Below are positions 1-6,862 of a stretch of 36,913 nucleotides of DNA, piece by piece. Position numbers and translations under genes: made by a program. Below the pieces are notes generated by a model. That model was given only the letters and a program-made list of their open reading frames with translations. It had not been told where the DNA came from and made no database searches. Position 1 is the first letter of the stretch. Each line of letters starts with the position of its first letter. Source of the stretch: Dehalococcoidia bacterium (GTDB lineage Bacteria; Chloroflexota; Dehalococcoidia; Lucifugimonadales; UBA2985); assembly GCA_015661155.1 (NCBI GenBank), contig JACVQK010000003.1, forward strand, positions 1 through 36,913, written 5' to 3'.

Positions 1-1087
1 CGCTGAGCTGAACAGGAGGGCCCGCAGTCCGATACCGACCGATGACCGGATGCTCCATCTCCTTGAAAAAGCCGCGCTCCACCGCGTGGGGATGGTGAAC
101 GAAATCCTCTACGGTCAGCAGAGGAACGATGGCGATGCCGACGCGTTGCCCCCTCTCCACGAAATCAGCGCTCTCCACCGTCAGGGCATACTCCCCGACC
201 AGGTCGTCAATGAACTCCCGGTTGTCTCGGCGGACTGCCGAGGGTTGCCAGGCCTCGTCGGAGAGCACGGGGTGCTGCATCACATCCCTGGACAGACGAC
301 TGAAGTGGGAGTCCATGTAGACGGAGAGGTTGACCGATCTGCCATCGGAACACAGGTATGTGTTCACCGCGCCAAAGGGTGAATGTCGCCCTTCTCGGCG
401 TGAGATAACCTGCTCATGGGTGTAGCGGTAGATGTAAGGGTGCTCCGCCGAGATGGTTGTCTCCTGCCGGGACACATCCACGTGCTGACCCTGGCCCGTC
501 CGACGCCGCGCGTGAATCGCCAGAAGGGCACCGTAAGCAGCCTGGAAACAGCATATCTGGGAATATATATCGTATGGCCCTCTGGAGGGACGCATCTCAT
601 CATCGCCATTGGCGATCATGACTCCGGCCGAGGACTGGGCCACCAGCTCCCCGCCCTTGAAGCCAGAGTGGGGACCCGTCTGTCCAAAAGGGGTGATGGA
701 GACGTAGACAAGGCCGGGGTTGTGTTGCCTCAGCTCCTGGTAGCCCAGCCCAAGGCCGGCCAGGTGTCCGGGCGCAAAATCCTCGACAAGGATGTCGGCC
801 CGCTCCGCCAGGGAGCGCACCAGCTCCTGGCCCTCAGACGTGTTCACGTCCAGGACTACGCTTCGCTTGCTGCGGTTGGCGTTGATGAAGCGGAGGCTCC
901 GCTCCGGGTCACGCTGGTCGCCCGCGAAGGGCGGCAGGAGACGGGCGGGGTCTCCGCCGGGAGGCTCCACCTTGATGACGTCCGCTCCCAGGTCTCCCAG
1001 GACGCGGGCGCACATCTGGCTCAGATAGCTGGTGAGGTCGAGGACCCGGAGATGGTCGAGAGATGCGGGAGAGGGCGATGTCGTCAT
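1..1087 (-). CDS. CaiB/BaiF family CoA-transferase, C-terminus cut by window edge
   Basis: Family III CoA-transferases move CoA between carboxylic acids through an aspartyl-CoA thioester. The minus-strand frame is open from an ATG at 1087 to the left edge (362 codons); the family usually runs about 390-400 residues, so only the end is missing. Near the N-terminus I read VLDLTSYLSQMCARVLGDLG and then GADVIKVEPPGGDPAR, the nucleotide-binding start typical of this family. SVVLDVNTSEGQ and LVEDFAPGHL follow. GQGQHVDVS near residue 200 holds the candidate catalytic Asp (about residue 204). A GGAG ribosome site lies 8 bases before the ATG. The substrate cannot be told from the sequence. A 284-residue antisense frame over the same DNA is a shadow. 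Confidence 0.9.
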   Translation of the reverse strand, partial: MTTSPSPASLDHLRVLDLTSYLSQMCARVLGDLGADVIKVEPPGGDPARLLPPFAGDQRDPERSLRFINANRSKRSVVLDVNTSEGQELVRSLAERADILVEDFAPGHLAGLGLGYQELRQHNPGLVYVSITPFGQTGPHSGFKGGELVAQSSAGVMIANGDDEMRPSRGPYDIYSQICCFQAAYGALLAIHARRRTGQGQHVDVSRQETTISAEHPYIYRYTHEQVISRREGRHSPFGAVNTYLCSDGRSVNLSVYMDSHFSRLSRDVMQHPVLSDEAWQPSAVRRDNREFIDDLVGEYALTVESADFVERGQRVGIAIVPLLTVEDFVHHPHAVERGFFKEMEHPVIGRYRTAGPPVQLS

Positions 1088-1273
1088 ACCACTTGCTCCT
1101 GTGAGGGTTATTCCGTTAGCTGTTTAACGGGGTTTGCCGTGAACAATGCGGCGGACAGGCTCCATTTGCCTGGCATCTTAGACCGCCACCAACCCCCTGT
1201 CAATCCTCTGGGGTTGGTCTCAGGGTCTTTCGGTTATTTGAGAGTTCAGGTTCGACCCTGCTCATGGTGAGCT

Positions 1274-1575
1274 TGTCATAGGGATTGAACGGTGGAAACC
1301 CTTCGATGCGGTTTCCATAAGTATTGCCCTGACCAATAAGTAGGATAGTTACGGTGCCTAATCGAGCACTTGCTTCATTGTGATGTCTATTTCAGCTTGG
1401 GATTGAGCAATGTGCACCTATGTTGCCCAATTATGAGACGCACCTTCTCTTTACGTGCAATAACAAGCAAGGTTGTCGAACCATGTGAGCGGGGTGTCGT
1501 TCAGGAGTCCGCTCACCCTGAGCCTGTCGAAAGGCGTGAGCGGACAGGAGCCAGTCTTTGGAAAATCAAAGAACC
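1274..1575 (+). repeat. Uninterrupted copy of a two-part (X-Y) dispersed repeat
   Basis: Positions 1274-1330 (X) match 22455-22511 in inverted orientation at about 53 of 57 bases. Positions 1335-1575 (Y) match 20658-20848, also inverted. Here X and Y are adjacent; in the other copy they are separated by about 1.6 kb carrying two genes. Y here also carries a 51-bp insertion. Just upstream, 1231-1272 resembles 13304-13343. The stretch 1088-1637 otherwise holds no gene I can support. Confidence 0.8.
1493..1543 (+). repeat. 51-bp palindromic REP-type insertion with 8-bp flanking duplication
   Basis: Relative to the sister copy at 20658-20848, this copy has 51 extra bases between two copies of GTGAGCGG (1485-1492 and 1536-1543). 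The insert has CCGCTCAC/GTGAGCGG arms around a CCTGAGCCTGTCGAAAGG core. The same core family recurs near 6805, 13351, 19181, 22539 and 35812. Confidence 0.75.
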
Positions 1576-1637
1576 CTGGGTTCCATCTCCCCCAAGGGGC
1601 CTATGGGGTCTGTTGAAGGGGGTCGGACTCCTCTTCC

Positions 1638-2375
1638 TCAGCGCAGGGATTTCAGGGCCTGGGACAATCCTCCCGCCCGCAGTCTCAGGAGACCCTTCAG
1701 GTCCTCCGTGGCGGTCTTGAGGACCTTGACCCGGCTATCGGGGTCATCCACCCACTCTACCGGGACATCTTTGATGCGGTAGCCCGCCTTCTCCGCCAGG
1801 ATCAGCAGCTCGGAGTCGAAGAACCAGGCCTGGTCTTTGACCCGGGGAACCAGCGCCTGAACCGCCCTGCGGCTGATGGCCTTGAACCCGCACTGGGCAT
1901 CGGAAAACCGGGTGAAGAAGGCAGCCTTTATTATCAGATTGTAGGATCGAGATGTGAGTTCCCTCTTGAAGGAGCGCTTCTTTACCACAGACCCCTTCAT
2001 GAGGCGCGAACCTATGGCCAGGTCAAACCCCTCCTCTCCGATGGCGCGCACCAGCGCGGGGAAGGCGTTCAGATCCGTGGAGAGGTCCACGTCCATGTAG
2101 CTGAGGATATCGGCGTCGCTCTCCAGCCACGCCTTGCGCAGTGCCCTGCCCCTTCCCCTCATCTCCAGGTGAATCCAGCTCACCTCTGAATACTCCTTGG
2201 AGAGCATTTCGGCGATGCCCGGGGTCTGGTCGGTGGAGCCGTTATCGGCTATAACGATGCGACACGGATAGGGCGAATGGCTCTCCAGAAACTGACGGAG
2301 ATAGACCACGCTCTTGCGCAGGTCATCCTCTTCGTTGAGGACGGGGATGACTACTTCGACTAGAGGAGCCGTCAA
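1638..2375 (-). CDS. Family 2 glycosyltransferase (dolichyl-phosphate glucosyltransferase-like)
   Basis: This 245-residue GT-A fold enzyme likely transfers a sugar from an NDP-sugar, possibly to a polyprenyl phosphate. The N-terminus reads VEVVIPVLNEEDDLRKSV, followed by IADNGSTDQTPGIAE (nucleotide binding) and MDVDLSTD, which holds the metal-binding DxD. IGSRLMKGS and the QCGFKAISR acceptor-side motif (AQCGFK) are typical of the DPG synthase/DPM-like subgroup. I see no membrane segments, so it is probably peripheral. The start is a TTG at 2375; no better start is in frame. It lies about 100 bp downstream of purH on the same strand, separated by a repeat fragment, so co-transcription is possible. 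The true acceptor is unknown. Confidence 0.85.
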   Translation of the reverse strand: MTAPLVEVVIPVLNEEDDLRKSVVYLRQFLESHSPYPCRIVIADNGSTDQTPGIAEMLSKEYSEVSWIHLEMRGRGRALRKAWLESDADILSYMDVDLSTDLNAFPALVRAIGEEGFDLAIGSRLMKGSVVKKRSFKRELTSRSYNLIIKAAFFTRFSDAQCGFKAISRRAVQALVPRVKDQAWFFDSELLILAEKAGYRIKDVPVEWVDDPDSRVKVLKTATEDLKGLLRLRAGGLSQALKSLR

Positions 2376-2413
2376 CGCAACCCACCAGCCTTGGTCTGGA
2401 TTCTCCTACCTGC

Positions 2414-2475
2414 CCCTGAATTCAGCCTGCCCATGAATGCCTCTGAGGAGTGTGGGTGCAGGGCTCGCCCTGCTA
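2414..2475 (-). repeat. Partial copy of the stop-codon-abutting hairpin repeat (after purH)
   Basis: Read on the minus strand, a GCAGGGC-GA-GCCCTGC hairpin starts within the purH TAG stop. It is followed by CACCCACACTCCTCAGAGG and, further on, GAATTCAGGG. This matches the left part of copies at 15074 and 33009 and lacks their right end. Confidence 0.75.
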
Positions 2476-4035
2476 ATGCCAGAAGGCGCGCTCACCGGTC
2501 AGCACCATGATGATTCCCGCGGCGTCTGCGGCATCAATGGAGGCCTGATCGTTGACGGAGCCGCCCTGTTGAACTATTGCTGCTATGCCGTACTGGGCTG
2601 CAAGCTCAACGGTGTCCTGGAAGGGGAAGAAGGAGTCCGAGGCCAGGATAGCCCCTTGGGCACCCTCGCCTGCCTGCTCCAACGCTATGCGGGCAGAGCC
2701 CACGCGGCTGACCTGTCCACTGCCGATGCCGAGGGTCACTCCCTTGGCCTCATCCCAAACGAGTATGGTGTTGGAGCGAATGTGCCGCATCAGGAGCCAC
2801 GCCTCCTCCATGCCCCTCAGCTGCCCAGGGGTGGGAGATTTCTTCGTAGCCACCTTCCAGGATGTCCGATCAATGGGAGTGATGTTGGCCTGCTGGTAAA
2901 GGAGGCCACCTGGGACCTGCTTCATGTTCATGCTGCCGGCAGGCAATGGCTCCAATGCTGAAACGGAGTAGAGAATCATCCTTCTGCGGGCCCTGCGCAG
3001 GATGGACACAGCTTCTTCAGCGACGTCGGGAGCGATGATGGCGTCTATGTTGGATGACTCCAGCTCTCTGAACCTGGTTACAACCTGAGCGGTTTCCACA
3101 TCCATGGGGCGGTTTAGCCCGATAATGCCACCAAAGGCTGAGGTGGCATCGGCGTGGATAGCCTTCTCAAGGGCCTCGGCCAGGGTTGTCCCAAAGGCGA
3201 AACCGCTGGGCGTGGCGTGTTTTATCACTACTGCTGCCGGCCTGTTCATGAAGTCCCGAACCGTCTCCAGGGCTGCCGCCATATCGTAGATATTGCACAG
3301 GGATGGCTCCTGCCCCAGTCTCTGCGTGCCTGCAGGAAGGCTGGCAAAGGTCAATAGAGGCTCCCCATAGAAGGCACCCTTCTGATGAGGGTTTTCTCCA
3401 TACCTAAGCCCCTGGACTTTCCGATAGGCGAGAGTAAGCTCTTGAGGGAATAGCTCCGTCAGGTCATCCTTCCGCAAATAGCTGGCGATGATGGTGTCGT
3501 AGAAGGCCACGTGCTGAAAGGCCTTGTGGGCCAACCTTTGCCTCTCCTCCATGCTCAATCCCCCAGCGGACATGCGCTCCGCCACCCAGGGGTAGTCCGC
3601 GGGGTCTACCACCACCGCGACGAAGGGGAAGTTCTTGGCCGCGGCCCGGATCATGGTGGGGCCCCCTATGTCGATGTTCTCCAGGGCCTCGTCCAGGCTC
3701 ACCCCCGGCCTGGCGATGGTGGCGGCAAAGGGGTAGAGGTTCACCGCCACCAGGTCGATGGTGTCAATGCCCCGGCGCTTGATCTCGGAGACGTGCTCAG
3801 GGTTGTCCCGCCGGGCCAGGATGCCGCCGTGGATGGCGGGGTGCAGGGTCTTCACCCGGCCGTCCAGAATCTCCGGAAAGCCGGTGACGTCCGAGACCTG
3901 CCGGACGGGCAGCCCGGCCCCCTTCAGGGTCTGGAAGGTGCCTCCGGTGCTGACCAGTTCTATTCCACGGTCGGCCAGGCTGCGGGCGAACTCCACCACG
4001 CCCGTCTTGTCGTATACGCTTATGAGTGCTTTCAT
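2473..4035 (-). CDS. purH: Bifunctional AICAR formyltransferase / IMP cyclohydrolase
   Basis: This catalyses the last two steps of IMP synthesis: AICAR to FAICAR (10-formyl-THF donor), then ring closure to IMP. It has 520 residues, the usual length. The N-terminal cyclohydrolase domain starts MKALISVYDKTGVVEFA and contains ELVSTGGT, GRVKTLHP, IHGGILARRDN and NIDIGGPTMIRAAAKN. The transformylase domain has YGENPHQKGAFY, the catalytic Lys-His in KHATPSGF, RHIRSNTI, GIGSGQVSRV and the terminal TGERAFWH. The usual TNPCG after Lys-His reads ATPSG here. The start is 6 bp after the purM stop, so the two are co-transcribed with purF. The TAG stop is shared with the first base of a repeat hairpin. Confidence 0.97.
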   Translation of the reverse strand: MKALISVYDKTGVVEFARSLADRGIELVSTGGTFQTLKGAGLPVRQVSDVTGFPEILDGRVKTLHPAIHGGILARRDNPEHVSEIKRRGIDTIDLVAVNLYPFAATIARPGVSLDEALENIDIGGPTMIRAAAKNFPFVAVVVDPADYPWVAERMSAGGLSMEERQRLAHKAFQHVAFYDTIIASYLRKDDLTELFPQELTLAYRKVQGLRYGENPHQKGAFYGEPLLTFASLPAGTQRLGQEPSLCNIYDMAAALETVRDFMNRPAAVVIKHATPSGFAFGTTLAEALEKAIHADATSAFGGIIGLNRPMDVETAQVVTRFRELESSNIDAIIAPDVAEEAVSILRRARRRMILYSVSALEPLPAGSMNMKQVPGGLLYQQANITPIDRTSWKVATKKSPTPGQLRGMEEAWLLMRHIRSNTILVWDEAKGVTLGIGSGQVSRVGSARIALEQAGEGAQGAILASDSFFPFQDTVELAAQYGIAAIVQQGGSVNDQASIDAADAAGIIMVLTGERAFWH

Positions 4036-4041
4036 GTTAGG

Positions 4042-5052
4042 CTACCTCGACAGGAGTATCTCGCTGCCTCTTGTCACCTCTCCCACCACCAGTGCCTCCG
4101 GCAGCAGGCGGCGCACATGCTCCACCTTCTCCGGCGCACACACCAGCACCATCCCCACGCCCATGTTGAACACCCGGAACATCTCCTCCCTCTCCACCTT
4201 TCCAGCTTTCTGGATCAGGGTGAATAATGGTGGAACCTCCCAGGCGGAGGTGTTGAACCGCGCTCCCAGCCCCTTGGGCAAGACCCTGGGCACGTTCTCC
4301 TCCAGGCCGCCTCCGGTGATGTGGGCCATGCCCTTTATGTGGGGCAGGACAGGCTCCAGCAACGGATAGTAGCACCGGTGGGGCTCCAGAAGCGCTTCTC
4401 CCAGGGTTCGGCCCAGCTCTGGTATAAAACGGCGGAGAATCGCGGGGTCTTCCTCCACCCGGAACACCCTCCGCGCCAGGGAGTAGCCGTTGGTGTGCAG
4501 TCCGCTGGAGGGTATGGCCAGCAGCGCATCCCCCTGGGCAATGGAGGAGCCGTCCAGGACGGAGTCCTTCTCCACCACACCTACGATGAAGCCCACCAGG
4601 TCGAGCTCACCCTCGGAGTAGACCCCCGGCAGCTCCGATGTCTCTCCTCCTATGAGGGAGCACCCCACCGCCTGGCACGCCTGGGCCATGCCTTTCACCA
4701 GGGCCTCGGCCTTTTCCGGGGCCATGCGGCTCATGGCGATGTAGTCCAGGAAGAAGAGGGGCCTGGCTCCGCAGGTGTAGATGTCGTTGACGCAGTGGTT
4801 CACCAGGTCTATGCCCACGGTATCGAAGCGGCCCACGAGGGAGGCGACCTTCAGCTTGGTGCCGACGCCATCAGTGCTGGATACCAGCACGGGTTGCCGG
4901 TATCCCTGGAGCTGGTACATCCCTCCAAAGAACCCGATGCCCCCCAGCACCTCCGGCTGGAGGGTCGCAGAGGCCAGGGCCTTGATGACATCTTTGGCTC
5001 TCTGAGCCGCCGGGCGGTCGACTCCGGCGTCCAGGTAGGTTTCACCCGGCAT
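4042..5052 (-). CDS. purM: Phosphoribosylformylglycinamidine cyclo-ligase (AIR synthetase)
   Basis: ATP-dependent ring closure of FGAM to AIR, the fifth step of purine synthesis. The protein has 336 residues, near the family norm of about 345. Visible landmarks are the N-terminal YLDAGVD, the STDGVGTKLKVA nucleotide-binding motif, NHCVNDIYTCGARPLFFLDY, LIGGETSELPGVY and the ITGGGLEENVPRVLP loop of the C-terminal half. It starts 12 bp after the purF stop and ends 6 bp before purH. This makes a tight purF-purM-purH operon with no purN or purD visible nearby. Confidence 0.97.
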   Translation of the reverse strand: MPGETYLDAGVDRPAAQRAKDVIKALASATLQPEVLGGIGFFGGMYQLQGYRQPVLVSSTDGVGTKLKVASLVGRFDTVGIDLVNHCVNDIYTCGARPLFFLDYIAMSRMAPEKAEALVKGMAQACQAVGCSLIGGETSELPGVYSEGELDLVGFIVGVVEKDSVLDGSSIAQGDALLAIPSSGLHTNGYSLARRVFRVEEDPAILRRFIPELGRTLGEALLEPHRCYYPLLEPVLPHIKGMAHITGGGLEENVPRVLPKGLGARFNTSAWEVPPLFTLIQKAGKVEREEMFRVFNMGVGMVLVCAPEKVEHVRRLLPEALVVGEVTRGSEILLSR

Positions 5053-5064
5053 GGTTCCTCGTCA

Positions 5065-6507
5065 TCAGGGGGAGACCTCCAGGGCCAGCTTGCTCATCTC
5101 CAGCTGCACGGGTATGGGGTGGATTCCGGTGAAGCAGCCCGTGCAGTGGGCCCCCTGGCCACCTCCCACTGCCTTCAACAACCCCTCCACGCTGAGGTAG
5201 CCCAGGGAGTCGGCGCCCACGATCTGGCGAATCTCCTCGATGCTCCTGTTGGCGGCGATGAGCTCTCGATAGGTGGCCATGTCCACCCCCAGGTGGCAGG
5301 GATGACGGATGGGGGGGGCGCACACCCGCAGGTGCACCTCCTTGGCCCCCGCTCGCCGCACCAGGCTGACCACGTGGGGGGTGGTGGTCCCCCGGACTAT
5401 GCTGTCGTCCACCACTATCACCCGTTTGCCCGAGAGCACCGCCGGCAGGGGGTTGAACTTGAGCCGCACCCCCAGGTCCCTCACCCGCTGGTCTGGCTCG
5501 ATGAAGGTGCGCCCCACATACCGGTTCTTCAGCAGCCCATCGCTGTAGGGGATGCCAGCTTCCTGGGCGTAGCCCACCGCGGCGGCCGTAGCGGAGTCGG
5601 GCACTCCTATGACCACGTCGGCCTCAACGGGGTGCTCCCGGGCTAGCTCGGCTCCCATGGCCTGCCGCAGGGAGTAGACCAGCTTTTCCCCGATGATGCT
5701 GTCGGGCCGGGCAAAGTAGATGTATTCAAAGATGCACAACGCCCTCTGGCGCTCGACACTCCGGTAGAGGGTTCTCATTCCCCGGTCGTCTATGACGATA
5801 GCCTCTCCCGGAGCCACCTCCCGTATCAGCTGAGCCCCCAGGTGGTCCAGAGCGCAGCTCTCCGAGGCCACGATCCAGCCCCCGTTCATCTTGCCCACGC
5901 ACAGGGGTCGCACCCCCAGGGGGTCCCGGACGGCCATCAAGGCGTCTCGGGTCATGACCACTATGGAGTAGGCCCCTTGAACGCGCCTCATGAAGTACTG
6001 CATCCGCTCGCCCCAGTCCAGGCCCGGGGCGTTGGCCAGGAGATGGGTGATGACCTCCGAGTCGGTGGTGCCGGAGAACTGGTAGCCCCACTCCTCCATC
6101 TCCCTGCGCAGGGGCAGCGCGTTGACCACATTGCCGTTGTGTCCCAGGGCCAACTCTCCATAGGGGCCTTTTACCAGGATGGGCTGGGCGTTGGAGAGAC
6201 GGTTGGAACCCATGGTGGAGTACCGGGTATGGCCTATGGCTATGTGGCCTGTGAGGCGCTCCAGGTCGTGCTCCCGAAAGGCCTGGGCCACCAGGCCCAT
6301 GGCGGTGTGAAGACGTAGGGTCTCGCCGTCGCTCACGCTAACGCCGGCGCTCTCCTGGCCCCGGTGCTGGAGGGCAAAAAGCCCGAAGAAAGCGATTCGG
6401 GCTACATCTTCCCCTGGGGCATATACCCCAATCACCCCGCAGTTTTCCTGGGGAAGGTCTCTCGCTTCTGTCACAGCCAAATCGGGCGGAAAGGCCACTT
6501 CGCTCAA
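5065..6507 (-). CDS. purF: Amidophosphoribosyltransferase (4Fe-4S type)
   Basis: First committed step of purine synthesis: PRPP plus glutamine to phosphoribosylamine. I chose the TTG at 6507 (480 residues): it has an AGGGGG ribosome site and lies about 24 bases downstream of a strong promoter. A longer frame to 6705 would run back through that promoter and a repeat. This gives a 22-residue propeptide before the Ntn nucleophile Cys23 (QENCGVIGVY). The glutaminase domain has LQHRGQESAG, GHTRYST and GTTDSEV. The PRTase domain has VVIGVPDSATAAA and the PRPP loop VIVVDDSIVRGTT. Cysteines in CIFEYIYFARPD, VCAPPIRHPC and the C-terminal CTGCFTG match the iron-sulfur ligands of the Bacillus-type enzyme. 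Confidence 0.96.
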   Translation of the reverse strand: MSEVAFPPDLAVTEARDLPQENCGVIGVYAPGEDVARIAFFGLFALQHRGQESAGVSVSDGETLRLHTAMGLVAQAFREHDLERLTGHIAIGHTRYSTMGSNRLSNAQPILVKGPYGELALGHNGNVVNALPLRREMEEWGYQFSGTTDSEVITHLLANAPGLDWGERMQYFMRRVQGAYSIVVMTRDALMAVRDPLGVRPLCVGKMNGGWIVASESCALDHLGAQLIREVAPGEAIVIDDRGMRTLYRSVERQRALCIFEYIYFARPDSIIGEKLVYSLRQAMGAELAREHPVEADVVIGVPDSATAAAVGYAQEAGIPYSDGLLKNRYVGRTFIEPDQRVRDLGVRLKFNPLPAVLSGKRVIVVDDSIVRGTTTPHVVSLVRRAGAKEVHLRVCAPPIRHPCHLGVDMATYRELIAANRSIEEIRQIVGADSLGYLSVEGLLKAVGGGQGAHCTGCFTGIHPIPVQLEMSKLALEVSP

Positions 6508-6526
6508 GAGCCCCCTTGCCTGGAGA

Positions 6527-6566
6527 AGTCTACTTGAATTGTAGACTCTCGCGAAACCTCGGTCAA
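6527..6566 (-). promoter_or_regulatory. purF promoter with operator-like inverted repeat
   Basis: On the minus strand TTGACC (6561-6566) and TACAAT (6538-6543) are 17 bp apart. An inverted repeat AGTCTAC-N7-GTAGACT (6527-6533 and 6541-6547) overlaps the -10 box and probable start point. The expected transcript start is about 6531, 24 bases before the TTG start of purF. The binding protein is unknown. Confidence 0.7.
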
Positions 6567-6608
6567 TGCCTCTCCTCCTGGCCAGCTTGACACCAGCCTG
6601 GCAGGCTG

Positions 6609-6858
6609 ATGGAAAAGGAGGAGTGCAGAGGGGCACAGCCCCTTTGCCAGGGGTCTGGGGGTGTCCCCCAGACTCAAGAACTAGTCCCAAAATGCTTCTC
6701 GACACCCTCGCCTAAAGGCGAGGGCATGATGCCGCACCCTTGAGGGTGCGGTGCCCAGGGGATTTTGGGATAGACTCAAATCTTCCCCTTCCTGGCCAGA
6801 GCTTGCCCTGAGCGAAGCCGAAGGGAAGGGGGACAGGGGGATGGTCGAGAGGTTTTCT
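6609..6858 (-). repeat. Composite hairpin repeat, copy 1, interrupted by two insertions
   Basis: One half (6609-6677) carries the GGGGCACAGCCCC and CTGGGGGTGTCCCCCAG hairpins. The other half (6772-6858) carries CTTCCCCTTCCTGGCCAG and GGGGGATGGTCGAGAGG. In the intact copy at 26436-26575 these halves are contiguous. Here a 94-bp MITE-like element and a CCCTGAGCGAAGCCGAAGGG REP fragment (about 6802-6825) break the repeat. The stretch 6567-6862 has no supportable gene. Confidence 0.8.
6678..6771. mobile_element. 94-bp MITE-like insertion with 8-bp target duplication
   Basis: AGACTCAA occurs at 6670-6677 and again at 6772-6779, flanking 94 bp that are absent from the intact repeat copy at 26436-26575. 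Just inside the ends are imperfect inverted termini CTAGTCCCAAAAT and ATTTTGGGATAG. The interior holds two hairpins: CCCTCGCC-TAAA-GGCGAGGG and CCGCACCC-TTGA-GGGTGCGG. There is no coding capacity, so it would be mobilised in trans. Confidence 0.75.
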
Positions 6859-6862
6859 CACC

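Noticed and set aside
416-1270. 284-residue plus-strand frame
   Set aside because: It is antisense to the CoA-transferase, whose minus-strand frame has clear family motifs.
4321-5646. 441-residue plus-strand frame
   Set aside because: Shadow across purM and purF.
6508-6705. N-terminal extension of purF
   Set aside because: Runs through a consensus promoter and a hairpin repeat; the TTG at 6507 has a ribosome site and gives a normal propeptide.
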